From the NCBI RefSeq assembly GCF_014647495.1, contig NZ_BMPH01000020.1, positions 1-47,689 on the forward strand: 47,689 nt of DNA. The letters are read 5' to 3'. Shown piece after piece: positions 1-8,511 of this stretch (position 1 is the stretch's first letter; each line of letters begins with the position of its first letter). Origin of the DNA: Glutamicibacter protophormiae. GTDB lineage: Bacteria > Actinomycetota > Actinomycetes > Actinomycetales > Micrococcaceae. The notes beneath the pieces are model-generated. The model was not told the DNA's origin and searched no databases. It saw only the letters and a program-made list of their open reading frames with translations. The position numbers and the translations under genes were made by a program.

Positions 1-1529
1 CACTGTTGGGGGTGGTTAAAATCTATTTTTAACCCGCTGAACGTCGCCCTGTAGAACGCCGTCTTTTCCCCACTGAAAGTCGTCATGTAGAACGACGTCT
101 TTCCCCCACTGAAAGTCGCTCTTTCGAACGACGTAATTGCCCCACTGAACATCGCCCGGTCGAACAACGTAATTGCCCCACTGAACGTTGCCATGTAGAA
201 CGCAGTCGTTTTTCCGCTGAACCTCGCCTCAAGGAACGACGTCTTTTCCCCGCTGAACCTCGCCTCAAGGAACGACGTCTTTTCCCCGCCAAACCTCGCC
301 TCAAGGAACGACGTCTTTTCCCCGCCAAACATCGCCCTATCGAACGACGTCTTTTCCCCGCCAAACATCGCCCTATCGAACGATGTCTCTCCCCCGCCAA
401 ACATCACCCCTTCAAACAACGTTGATTCCCCGCTGAACGTTGCCCCTCCGAACAACGTCGATTCCCCGCCAAATCTTGCCCCGAGGAACGAAGTTTCTTT
501 ACCACTGAACGTGGCCCCGAGGAACGATATCTTTTTCCCGCCAAACATCGCCCAGACAAATGCCGTCTTTTCTCCGTCAAACATCGCCCTATCGAACGAC
601 GTCTCTCCCCCGCCAAACCTCGCCCCCTCAAACAACGTTGATTCCCCGCTGAACTTTGCGAGATTAAACAAAGTAAATGTACCGTCGAACGTCGCCCCTG
701 TGAACAGTGTGCGGTTAGCGTCGAACGTCGCCTCTACAAATGAACTTCTCCTCGAACCGAATGCAACCAACGCAAACGAAGTGAATGCACCACCGAACGT
801 CGCCCCCTCGAACGAAGTAATACTCCCGTCGAAACGTGCACCTGAGAAATTAGCATTGTCGAAAAACACATTCTTGAAGTCAAAGCTGCACTGTGACCAG
901 CTTTGGCTATCATCACGCCGCAAATGATCGGAGATAATCCGAACGATGGTATTACGGACTTCCCTGTCATTTTGCCGATACTGAAAATGGATCTCACGGG
1001 ACGTGCTTGTCCCTTCACGTTCAGGGTTGCGAACAATCGTCAATACCTGATGGTCTTCAATAGAAGTGGGATCGTAGGGCAATCGCAAGTACCCACAGAG
1101 TACGTCCACGCATTGCTGACGTTGTTCCATGTTTCTTGTCCGGTCAGCAACGCCGGCCATGGCATAGACACCAGCCATCCTCACCGCAACATCGACATGC
1201 CCGAGCTGTTCCGCTGCCGCACCAAATCGTTCTACGAAGCGCCCCTCTTCTGCATCGCGTTGTTTGCGGTAGGCCACTACCAAGGCCACCAGACCACCAA
1301 ACCCAGCAGCCACGGTCAAAGCCATCCGCGTGACGTCTATTTCTTCAGGCTGTTTCTGATCAGTCGGGTTCAGGACCCAGCTGAAAAGTAGATATGCCCC
1401 CGCTACGAACCCGATGACCACCAGCGCCCAATAGATTAGCTGCACCAGAAACGCCGGGCGATGAGACTTCACCCATTTCCATGGTGATTTCCATCTTCTT
1501 TGGCTTTTCGCCGCTGACTGATTGACCAT
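1..1529 (-). CDS. Membrane-anchored pentapeptide-repeat protein, N-terminal and repeat part (runs off the window start)
   Basis: This frame is open from an ATG at 1529 to the window edge. The ATG is preceded by an AAGGGAT-like ribosome site. The N-terminus has two membrane segments at about residues 26-53 and 69-87, then a charged linker with the motifs YLRLPYDP and TIVRIISDHLRRD. Such linkers are common in actinobacterial pentapeptide proteins. From about 880 down to 1 the DNA repeats every 36 bases and encodes units such as FDRAMFGGEKTS, with phenylalanines spaced alternately 5 and 7 residues apart. That resembles the right-handed beta-helix of pentapeptide repeats, but with a 12-residue period. 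The reading frame continues into 47437-47623 if the molecule is circular, giving about 549 residues. The target is unknown; other family members bind proteins such as gyrase, but nothing here proves that. Confidence 0.8.
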   Translation of the reverse strand, partial: MVNQSAAKSQRRWKSPWKWVKSHRPAFLVQLIYWALVVIGFVAGAYLLFSWVLNPTDQKQPEEIDVTRMALTVAAGFGGLVALVVAYRKQRDAEEGRFVERFGAAAEQLGHVDVAVRMAGVYAMAGVADRTRNMEQRQQCVDVLCGYLRLPYDPTSIEDHQVLTIVRNPEREGTSTSREIHFQYRQNDREVRNTIVRIISDHLRRDDSQSWSQCSFDFKNVFFDNANFSGARFDGSITSFEGATFGGAFTSFALVAFGSRRSSFVEATFDANRTLFTGATFDGTFTLFNLAKFSGESTLFEGARFGGGETSFDRAMFDGEKTAFVWAMFGGKKISFLGATFSGKETSFLGARFGGESTLFGGATFSGESTLFEGVMFGGGETSFDRAMFGGEKTSFDRAMFGGEKTSFLEARFGGEKTSFLEARFSGEKTSFLEARFSGKTTAFYMATFSGAITLFDRAMFSGAITSFERATFSGGKTSFYMTTFSGEKTAFYRATFSGLKIDFNHPQQ

Positions 1530-1659
1530 AGCCCATCCCTTAGGTTCCAGCATTTACAGATGACTTGAAGTGGACTCTAGAGGACACCACCACAACCGTC
1601 TACCCTGAACCTACAAGCCACCCAACACCACAGCTCCTACCACTTATAAGGGGAATCTG

Positions 1660-2502
1660 ATGGACAGTACCCAGCCCACCAGCACCGGCAACAACTCACG
1701 CACCGGATTCAATATCGAATTTCTGGCTACAACCATCGACTACCCGACGTTCAGCACCGAACAGCAGACGGATGCCGTGATGATCGATGGATCACCGATC
1801 ATCGACTACACACATTTCTCCCTAACCCTCAGCAGCACCCGCAAATTCTCCTACTGGGTCGGCTGGAACATCGACGGCACCGCCATACAACGGCTCTCCC
1901 GCACCGGACTGAACTTCACCAAAGACCCCCGCATCCCCGACCAGTACCAGGCCGGGAACGACCTCTACGCGAACAACCGGCTCGACCGTGGCCACCTCGC
2001 CCGCCGCGCCGACCTCACCTGGGGACCAAACGCCGAAGCACACCAAGCCAACCGAGACTCGTTCTACTTCACCAACATCACCCCACAAATGGACGACTTC
2101 AACCAATCCGGCCAGGCCGGCATCTGGGGCCGACTCGAAAACGCGCTCTACGAGGACGTGGAACTCGATGACCTACGCTGCAGCGTCTTCGCCGGCCCCG
2201 TCTTCCACACCGAGGACCAGCACTACCGGGGCTACCAGATCCCCGTCGAATACTGGAAGCTCATCCTCTTCACACAGGACGGGCAACTCAAAGCCAGGGC
2301 CTTCCTGCTCACCCAGGACCTGGACCGGCTGCAGGTACTCATGGCCCTGGACGAGTTCCGGATCTACCAGCTCACCATGGCCGAGCTCGAAGAACACACC
2401 GGACTCACCTTCCCGGCGCCCGTCCACGAGGCGGATGACCTGCAACTGGCCCAAAGCGGCACCCGGCATCCACTCGATGCGGCTTCAGACATCATGTGGT
2501 GA
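1660..2502 (+). CDS. DNA/RNA non-specific endonuclease (NUC1/DRGH family), copy 1
   Basis: A 280-residue protein with the beta-beta-alpha-metal signature of the Serratia-type nuclease family. DRGH is at residues 109-112, where the His is the expected general base. It is followed by the conserved NITPQMDDFNQ segment at about 139-149, whose Asn normally binds the metal. The family cuts DNA and RNA without sequence preference. No signal peptide is visible, unlike secreted relatives, so the enzyme would stay in the cytoplasm unless exported another way. The ATG at 1660 follows an AAGGGGAATCTG ribosome site. It converges on the HTH/helicase-associated gene 51 bases downstream. The same pair recurs at 43255-44777. 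Whether the partner restrains the nuclease is inference. Confidence 0.85.
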   Translation: MDSTQPTSTGNNSRTGFNIEFLATTIDYPTFSTEQQTDAVMIDGSPIIDYTHFSLTLSSTRKFSYWVGWNIDGTAIQRLSRTGLNFTKDPRIPDQYQAGNDLYANNRLDRGHLARRADLTWGPNAEAHQANRDSFYFTNITPQMDDFNQSGQAGIWGRLENALYEDVELDDLRCSVFAGPVFHTEDQHYRGYQIPVEYWKLILFTQDGQLKARAFLLTQDLDRLQVLMALDEFRIYQLTMAELEEHTGLTFPAPVHEADDLQLAQSGTRHPLDAASDIMW

Positions 2503-2553
2503 CCCACCTGGCGAAACGCGCTGCCGGCAACGGCCCGTCATCGGTCGCTGGCG

Positions 2554-3180
2554 TTAGCTGCGGCTGCGCCAGGACGGCACCGCAGCATCCAGGGCTTCCA
2601 GCCGCCAGGATTGGAGCGTGCCTTCAGATCGTCGCTGATGCTGGGTATGCAACCACACGCCCAAGGTGCGCTCGTGCTCGCTCGCATAATTCTTGTATCG
2701 GGGCATCTCCCCTACCGCAGCGACATAAGCGGTCAACGCGGCCAGCGTGGACCGCCACCTCTCGTCCAGGAGTTGTTGCTGCGGGTGGCCCTGCCACCCT
2801 TCCAGTCCGTCAAGCAGGATGACCTTCGCCGCAGACATGCGCCCTGACAGGTACGCGGTACGCTGATTAGCAACCCACCGGGCCAAAGAACCCTCGACAC
2901 CTTCACCGCTGTTGCTGGGGAGCCGCTGGTGGGCAGCCTGAAAAGCCAATGCCTCATCGAGCCGTCGCCTCCAGGCAGTAGTGGGACGGTCCGGGCCACG
3001 GCCCGCCAAAGCAGCCTCATGGGTCGCCCGCAACCCCGGAGCATACTTCTCGCGAACGGACAGATGGAGGCGGATTGTCGCCACGTTTTGGCGGCAGCGG
3101 TCCGCGATTTCCCGCACGGTCAAGCCAGCGGCGTACATCATGTCCCACTCGGGATGCCTTGACACGTTCCAACCCGTCAT
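2554..3180 (-). CDS. HTH plus helicase-associated (HA) domain protein, copy 1
   Basis: A 208-residue protein. Residues about 18-43 (GLTVREIADRCRQNVATI) look like a helix-turn-helix. Two repeats of a tryptophan-rich module follow, with landmarks LARWVANQR and LGVWLHTQHQ. They match the helicase-associated domain pattern, a probable nucleic-acid-binding fold found in actinobacterial helicases and stand-alone proteins. No helicase motor is present. It is convergent with the nuclease gene, and its paralogue at 44151-44777 has the same arrangement. A DNA-binding regulatory or targeting role is possible, but the function is not established. Confidence 0.6.
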   Translation of the reverse strand: MTGWNVSRHPEWDMMYAAGLTVREIADRCRQNVATIRLHLSVREKYAPGLRATHEAALAGRGPDRPTTAWRRRLDEALAFQAAHQRLPSNSGEGVEGSLARWVANQRTAYLSGRMSAAKVILLDGLEGWQGHPQQQLLDERWRSTLAALTAYVAAVGEMPRYKNYASEHERTLGVWLHTQHQRRSEGTLQSWRLEALDAAVPSWRSRS

Positions 3181-3428
3181 ATCACCAAATTACTCCCCAA
3201 ACCTGCCTCAGAAATGCAGAAGAGCGAAAAGGTATAGGTAGATCTATCCGGACACCGGCAGTCCAACGTCGCCAAAAAATAAATTCTGCGAACCTATTGT
3301 TCCTATGGCATACCCCATGCCACAATATAGCCAGCCATTTCTATTAAAGGAGGGAAATTTCCAATGTGATTCTTTGAACCACCATGTCAGCTGTCAACGG
3401 GACAGGTCTGACCGAAAGGTGGTACAAA
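3181..3428. other. Intergenic region with a start-stop minimal frame upstream of a small gene
   Basis: No gene is seen. The stretch contains a short dyad, TGGCATaccccATGCCA, near 3305-3322. At about 3348-3369 there is a very strong ribosome site, AAAGGAGGG, followed nine bases later by ATG and immediately by TGA. This start-stop pair lies ahead of the small membrane-protein gene and could make ribosomes pause there. Whether it is used is unknown. Confidence 0.4.
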
Positions 3429-3668
3429 ATGGAAATTTCCGTCAACACAGCAAAGGCATGGGCTGGCGTTACCTTCGCAATTGAAGGTAACAACATCTCA
3501 CTTCGCGCCCTTATCATTGCACTGCTGGCCATCGCAGCCATTGAAATTCTCGTAATTATTGTGAAGGCATGCGTGCTGTGGTGTGCTGGCTGCTCTTGGG
3601 CGGAAGTGAAGGATTACATCATCACTGCTGTATTGGCCGGTCTGCACCGTAAGCCAAAGAAAAAGTAA
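3429..3668 (+). CDS. Small single-span membrane protein with a lysine-rich tail (unknown)
   Basis: This 79-residue protein begins at the ATG at 3429, just after the ribosome site AAAGGTGG; an ATG at 3384 lacks such a site. It has one long hydrophobic stretch (SLRALIIALLAIAAIEILVIIV, residues about 24-45), then two cysteines close together (VLWCAGC), and a basic end HRKPKKK. It is closely followed by a strong terminator, so it forms its own transcription unit. No family was recognised. A small membrane toxin, a bacteriocin-like peptide or a membrane accessory protein would all fit the shape; none can be preferred. Confidence 0.6.
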   Translation: MEISVNTAKAWAGVTFAIEGNNISLRALIIALLAIAAIEILVIIVKACVLWCAGCSWAEVKDYIITAVLAGLHRKPKKK

Positions 3669-3689
3669 TAGCTTTTAGCGTGTCGATTG

Positions 3690-3732
3690 GCCGCTGAGAC
3701 CGGGATCCGGACTCAGCGGCATTTTATATTTT
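3690..3732. terminator. Rho-independent terminator
   Basis: The arms GCCGCTGAG (from 3690) and CTCAGCGGC (to 3720) form a stem around a GC-rich loop, followed by ATTTTATATTTT. It sits 21 bases after the small membrane-protein stop and just before the stop of the convergent restriction gene, so it could serve both directions. Confidence 0.85.
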
Positions 3733-3741
3733 CAGACGTCG

Positions 3742-6498
3742 TTACTTGGACGGTAGCATCTCGCTGTTGATCAGCTCTGCGTACTTTCGAAGTAGTACTT
3801 GTTGCCGGTCTTGAACCGTTGTCAGAGTCGTTCGCGAACCAAAAACCTTATCGACAGCCCGGTCCAGTCTTGCGTGCGCTTTGAGAATTTCAGGACTCAT
3901 GGCAAGCGGATTGTAGTGCTCAGCGAGTGAACGATCCGGGTGGAGTGCACGTGCGGCCAATATTTGTTGCCCAGCATCGATAATGGACTGCTTTTGAGGC
4001 TCGCTCAGCTTTGGCAGTGGGAATGTGTTCCAGACTAGAGTGTTTGAAAAGCGTAGATCAGACTTGATTCGTCCTCCAACTGCTTTTTGCCAGGCAAGAA
4101 ACATCGAGCTACTGATAACACCAAAAAGGAAACCGTCGGGGTCTTCCGCTTTGAAATTTGCGTCTCCACAGATTACCTCTGGACCGAAATGCGAGACTGT
4201 AGCGAAGTGCCGCGTCTCCGAGAAATGCCGAGGAATACACACATAATCAACGTTCGGTTGGGAACGCTGGCCGAAGAGATAGGGCGTGGAAGCCATTTCT
4301 CGTGTTGAGGCAGCTTTTGATTCACTTCTGAATTTCGCCACTGCCTCAAGGCGTTCTTTCAAGATAGGCGACTTCGAAACATCACTGGGGTCCAGATCAG
4401 TCATCCATAAGCACCAGCGATCTTCGTTTCGGATCAGCTCCTTGGCTTGCACAAATTTTCGGAGGTACTTCGCCGCGAACGGATCTTGGCGCACCTCGTC
4501 GATTTCCTCCACGCCGACCAGTAAGTGGCCCCCATCGCGTGGCATGCTTCCGAACACTGCTGGTGGTAAGTCTGCGGCAAGAATTGTTCGACGCTGTTCT
4601 ACGAATACAGACGGAGCGTCAAGTAGATACCCGTTAATGTTTCTTGCCGGGACTGCGACTGCGTGAGAACGCACAGTCTCATAAGTGAACAATTGTGGGG
4701 CGGTCTTTTCATTGCGATCAAAACCGACGATAACGCAGTGTACTGCGGCTGCACCGGGAGCTTCGGAGGTCCATGTGAACGTTTGGTGGGCGAATCGGAT
4801 TCGCCAGCCTTTGGCGAAAATGGGGCCGAAGAGTGCTGGGACTGGTTCACCCTGTGTGATGGAGTTTGTTGATACGAAGGCAAACCGCCCTTTGGTCATC
4901 ATGCCAAAGAAGTCGATTGCTTTCTTGTACCAGCCAGTCACGTAATCAAGACGGCCAATGTCTTCGCGTTCCCACACATCGCGCAGTTCTCTGGCCTGTT
5001 CCTCCGTACGTGATGCATGGCCCAAGAACGGCGGGTTGCCCATAATGATGGTTTGCTCTGATCTAGGGACAATTTGCAACCAATCAGTTCTTAGAGCGTT
5101 GCCAACGTAAATGGTTTCGACAGTGCCAAGTGGCAGCGGTTCTGGGGCCATCCCCAAAGCGAGTTCCATTGCCTGGTTGGCTTGGTGATCGACCAAGTGC
5201 AGCGCAGTAGTGGCGATGCGAGCTGGCCATTCTTCAATTTCGATGCCAAAAAAGTGCTCCGCCCGGACCGGCAGATCTTCCTTCACGAAGAACGCAGTAG
5301 CTGTGTGGTCTCCTAGTTCTTGAAGCCGCTGTAGGATCTGCAAATCAAGGGTGCGCATCTCGCGGTAGGCGACCACTAGGAAGTTTCCGCAGCCACATGC
5401 GGGGTCAAGGAAACGCATCTCCCCCATCGTTTTACGCAGTTTGTTCAGCCCGGACACGTTGTGGGCGTTGGCGGCGAACTGTTCCTTGATCTGGTCCAGG
5501 AACAACGGACCGATGGTTTTGAGGATATTCGTTTCGGTGGTGTAGTGCTCCCCCAGCTCGCGACGAGCTTTCTTGTCCTTGACCGCTTGGAAAAGTGAGC
5601 CAAAGATTGCAGGGCTGATGTCCGACCAGTTGAACGCACACGCGCGCAGCAGTTTGTCGCGCATGCCCGAGTCGAAGGCCGGGATGCTGAGGGGTTCAGC
5701 GAAAATACCGCCGTTGACGTAGGGGAAGCGCTGGATCATTTCATCCAGATTCCGCTGCCGGTGTTCTGGGCGTTTATTCAGTGCTTGGTAGAGCATGGTG
5801 AGCTGGCCGCCGAGGTCGGACCCGTCCGGGCTGGTGCGGGTTTCCAGGTACTCGTAGAACAAGTCGCGTTCCCACACCCCGGAATCATCGGCATACAGGG
5901 CGAAGAGGGTACGCACGAGGAACACGCTGGCTTCGTGATCGTCGTAGCCTGAGCCTTCAAGTTCCTCATAGAGGCCGGCCATGAGCTGTGCCGCCTTGAT
6001 CGAAGCGAGTTCTTGCTCCTTGCTGCCGAATTCCCGCTGCTGGTATCCGGCCAAGAACGCCAGATGTTCCATCTTGGCTGGTAGTTCTTCCAGCGTGAAT
6101 TCGGTGGCGTCCTCGCCGTCTGTGGCGTGCAAGTCAAGGATTCGGAAAGTGAAGAAATCGCTGGTGATGATCCAGCGCGGGGTTTCAATCTCCGCCAGGT
6201 CATCGATGTAGTCCAGGGCTTGGATCTCAGCTTGGGCGAGGTCTTTGCCCCGGCTTTTCATTTCGATCACGCACAAGCCAGGAATCAGTGCGTCGATGTA
6301 GCCTTGGCGGCCGGTGGAAGTACGCTTAGCCCGCTTCTCATACAGGGCGGCCTTGTTACCGGTGATGCCGTAAGCGCTCAACAAGTGGCGCACAAAAGAC
6401 TGTGCTTGCTGCTTTTCTTCGCCCGGTTCATCGCGCCAGTCGATAACGAGCTGCACGCAACGCTGGCGAATTTCGTTGAGTGAAAGCGTTTTGGCCAT
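3742..6498 (-). CDS. MmeI-like type IIL restriction-modification enzyme (single polypeptide)
   Basis: At about 918 residues this matches the length of MmeI (about 919). In enzymes of this type one chain carries nuclease, adenine methyltransferase and DNA recognition, and it cuts about two helical turns from the site while methylating one strand for protection. Seen here: a PD-(D/E)XK centre with Asp69, Glu79 and Lys81 (IDALIPGLCVIEMK); methyltransferase motif I DPACGCGNF at about 365; motif IV NPPF at about 488-491; then a long recognition and C-terminal region. I chose the ATG at 6498 (MAKTLSLNEIRQRC), whose N-terminus resembles MmeI. An in-frame GTG at 6561 would add 21 residues. No separate methylase or specificity gene is nearby, as expected for this class. 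All catalytic motifs look intact. Confidence 0.88.
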   Translation of the reverse strand: MAKTLSLNEIRQRCVQLVIDWRDEPGEEKQQAQSFVRHLLSAYGITGNKAALYEKRAKRTSTGRQGYIDALIPGLCVIEMKSRGKDLAQAEIQALDYIDDLAEIETPRWIITSDFFTFRILDLHATDGEDATEFTLEELPAKMEHLAFLAGYQQREFGSKEQELASIKAAQLMAGLYEELEGSGYDDHEASVFLVRTLFALYADDSGVWERDLFYEYLETRTSPDGSDLGGQLTMLYQALNKRPEHRQRNLDEMIQRFPYVNGGIFAEPLSIPAFDSGMRDKLLRACAFNWSDISPAIFGSLFQAVKDKKARRELGEHYTTETNILKTIGPLFLDQIKEQFAANAHNVSGLNKLRKTMGEMRFLDPACGCGNFLVVAYREMRTLDLQILQRLQELGDHTATAFFVKEDLPVRAEHFFGIEIEEWPARIATTALHLVDHQANQAMELALGMAPEPLPLGTVETIYVGNALRTDWLQIVPRSEQTIIMGNPPFLGHASRTEEQARELRDVWEREDIGRLDYVTGWYKKAIDFFGMMTKGRFAFVSTNSITQGEPVPALFGPIFAKGWRIRFAHQTFTWTSEAPGAAAVHCVIVGFDRNEKTAPQLFTYETVRSHAVAVPARNINGYLLDAPSVFVEQRRTILAADLPPAVFGSMPRDGGHLLVGVEEIDEVRQDPFAAKYLRKFVQAKELIRNEDRWCLWMTDLDPSDVSKSPILKERLEAVAKFRSESKAASTREMASTPYLFGQRSQPNVDYVCIPRHFSETRHFATVSHFGPEVICGDANFKAEDPDGFLFGVISSSMFLAWQKAVGGRIKSDLRFSNTLVWNTFPLPKLSEPQKQSIIDAGQQILAARALHPDRSLAEHYNPLAMSPEILKAHARLDRAVDKVFGSRTTLTTVQDRQQVLLRKYAELINSEMLPSK

Positions 6499-6611
6499 GA
6501 AAAATTTACCCCATCCATCCCATAAATCAGGTGCTCGGTAAATTCTCTCAGGTGAAGGCACTCTTCATGACATTGAAGAACTCGCTGAGTCCTTTGTGTG
6601 CAGTCCCTTGT

Positions 6612-7502
6612 TCACGATGTTTTCGGAGCTGGCCGGTAGCTCTTTATGAGGTAATTCAGCACGGCGTACATGCTGAACCCGAGGATCAGGATGACTAGTG
6701 CGGCAAGGGCCAGTATTGGCAGGATGTTGAAGGCGGCGAGTCCGCCGATCAGGTTCTTGGCGCAGTGGGCCAGGATGATCGGCAAGATGAGGTTGGTGCG
6801 GCGGTAGAGCAGGATGATCCCGATGACCCAGAGGCTCAGGGCGAAGGAGGCCCACCCGTAGTACAGGTGGAAGGGAAGGCGCAGGGCGATGGCCACCAGG
6901 GTGATCCAAGTCCAGCCGAGGTTGATTTTGCGCAAGAGCACGACCACGAGGGCGAGCATGACCAGTTCCTCGGTCGGGCCGGCCAAGACACCATCGAGAA
7001 TATAGAGTGCCTGGGTGGTGGAGCCGGCATCAATGATGGGGTGCGGGTATTCGTTGGATTGCAGCCCGGTCAGGCTCAGCAGTGTTCCGGTGCCCAGCAT
7101 AACGGCCATACCGAAGTTGATAATGGCGAAGGCTATCCCGAAAGCCATAGCCGCTTTGGGTGCTGATCGTTTTCTGTCTGGTGTGTTTCTAAGGAGAGAG
7201 AATAGGCCGAATGCCAGGACGGTGATCACGAGGTCTTGGGTGATCGAACGCAGCAGTTTCGAGGCGTGCGCGTCGGTGAGCGTCGGCGCAGGAATCTCGG
7301 TGTTGCTGACCAGGACGCGCACGGCGGCTTCGATGCTGTCGGCCCATCCGTAGAGGTAGAGGGCCAAGATAGCTAAAGCGCTGCCAATAGTTTTGAGTGC
7401 TGCATGGTTCGTGAACGGTGTGGTGTTTACACGGTCGATGGTGAGTTGGTGCCGTGCGCTGGCAATCACAATGTCATCGAGGTTCTTCCGGTTCTTGGCC
7501 AC
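6612..7502 (-). CDS. CPBP-family intramembrane metalloprotease
   Basis: A polytopic membrane protein of 297 residues with the CPBP (Abi/CAAX-like protease) signatures in order: the double-glutamate motif GPTEELVMLAL, then RLPFHLYYG, then LPIILAHCAKNL, supplying the Glu and His residues expected to hold the catalytic metal. Several hydrophobic helices surround them. I place the start at the GTG at 7502 (VAKNRKNLDD), which follows AGGAAGAAAGG; a longer frame would run into repeat copy A. Some members process peptides or provide immunity to small membrane-active peptides. A link to the small membrane protein at 3429 is only a thought. Confidence 0.82.
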   Translation of the reverse strand: MAKNRKNLDDIVIASARHQLTIDRVNTTPFTNHAALKTIGSALAILALYLYGWADSIEAAVRVLVSNTEIPAPTLTDAHASKLLRSITQDLVITVLAFGLFSLLRNTPDRKRSAPKAAMAFGIAFAIINFGMAVMLGTGTLLSLTGLQSNEYPHPIIDAGSTTQALYILDGVLAGPTEELVMLALVVVLLRKINLGWTWITLVAIALRLPFHLYYGWASFALSLWVIGIILLYRRTNLILPIILAHCAKNLIGGLAAFNILPILALAALVILILGFSMYAVLNYLIKSYRPAPKTS

Positions 7503-7548
7503 GGTGCGCCTTTCTTCCTGGTGCCGGGTGGTTCGTCGAGTGCCAGTT

Positions 7549-7711
7549 GCCAGAGGCCGTGCACAGGCCACGATCCCCCGTCGCAGGTGAACTCAGGCAC
7601 CGCAACTTGTGGCTTGTGCGCGGGCGGTCGAATGGTTCCTGCTGTCCACGTGTGTGCAGGAAAAGCAGCGAAGCGGGAGGGCTTTTGCTGTGCACAGGTG
7701 GGCAGGAGGCT
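7549..7711 (-). repeat. Structured repeat element, copy A
   Basis: One of four copies of an element of about 160 bases (also 8329-8511, 13073-13233 and, inverted, 35092-35250). Read on the minus strand it begins CCTCCTGCCCAC, runs into a long imperfect stem whose centre is GCAAAAGC...GCTTTT, and ends with a second dyad, GGCCGTGCACAGGCC-like. It lies downstream of the lipoprotein gene and upstream of the CPBP gene. Confidence 0.8.
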
Positions 7712-7803
7712 TAACCGCGCTGCCCCGGTTTCGGAACATTATTAGTTCCCTGGCTTGACCGGTATGGCTGGCCTAACGTGGTTTAGCTTTAGCAGGGAAC
7801 AGC

Positions 7804-8256
7804 TTATGCTTCTGAGCCTTTTTCAGGTTGGGTGAGTTTGCCGCCGGTCGGTGCCGGCTTGGTGTTGCAGCTGTTCCAGGTGTCTTTCGGATCTTCGGTG
7901 AGTTTCCGGCCGAAACTGCAAATCTGGTCGTTGTTCTGGATCTGCACGCGTAGGAAGTCCGGGTCATCGGCGGTGCCGTGTGAGGCACCCAGGGGTGTCC
8001 AGCCGTGCAGCTGGCCCGAGGTGGATACTGCTTCACCGTCCTCGAAGATGATCTGGGCTGTGGCGCCTTCGCCGCATTCCAGCGAGATAGCTGCATCTTC
8101 CGTGAAGCGTTCGCCGGCGATGATGCAGGTTGTTGGGTCAAGCTCGTTGACGGATTGGCTGGGGGCCGGCGTGGGCGCTGCTGCATTCGGTGCGGCGGTG
8201 CAACCGGCGCTTAGCAGTACCGCTGCGCCACACAGCATGATGATCGAACGTTTCAT
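7804..8256 (-). CDS. Lipoprotein of unknown function
   Basis: A 150-residue protein with a clear lipoprotein signal: MKRSIIMLCGAAVLLSAGC, in which LSAGC is the lipobox and the Cys would be lipid-modified. A Pro/Ala linker follows, then a soluble domain with cysteines at several points (TTCIIAGERF, SLECGEG, DQICSFG, WNSCN) that could form two disulfides outside the membrane. I chose the ATG at 8256 because AAGGAGCAAGGCT precedes it; an upstream extension lacks support. Repeat copies A and B flank the gene on both sides. The partner and role are not recognised. Confidence 0.75.
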   Translation of the reverse strand: MKRSIIMLCGAAVLLSAGCTAAPNAAAPTPAPSQSVNELDPTTCIIAGERFTEDAAISLECGEGATAQIIFEDGEAVSTSGQLHGWTPLGASHGTADDPDFLRVQIQNNDQICSFGRKLTEDPKDTWNSCNTKPAPTGGKLTQPEKGSEA

Positions 8257-8328
8257 AGCCTTGCTCCTTTTTCGGATGTTGTTCTCACGATAGGTGTTGT
8301 CGTTGGCCTGGCGGAGCAGATCCCACCG

Positions 8329-8511
8329 GCAGAGGCCGTGCACGGGTCACGATCCCCCTGTCGTAGGTGAACTCAGGTACCGCAGCTTGTGGCTTGTGTG
8401 CGGGCGGTCGATTGGTTCCTGCTGTCCACGTGTGTGCAGGAAAAGCAGCGCAGCGATAGGGCTTTTGCTGTGCACAGGTGGGCAGGAGGCTTAACCGCGT
8501 TACCCCGGTTA
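8329..8511 (-). repeat. Structured repeat element, copy B
   Basis: Near-identical to copy A over its whole length, including the extension TTAACCGCG with CCCCGGTT at one end. Its edge touches the stop codon of the gene at 8509-9186, so the element starts exactly where that gene ends. The loop differs (GCGCAGCGATAGG) while the stem is kept. Confidence 0.8.

Noticed and set aside
1-66. Long terminal repeat of a linear element
   Set aside because: The repeated bases are coding and in frame at both ends, which is better explained by circularity.
7549-8511. Integron attC sites for the four-copy element
   Set aside because: GCTTAAC in copies A and B fits the RYYYAAC core, but the matching GTTRRRY half is absent, copies C and D lack the core, and no integron integrase is in the window.
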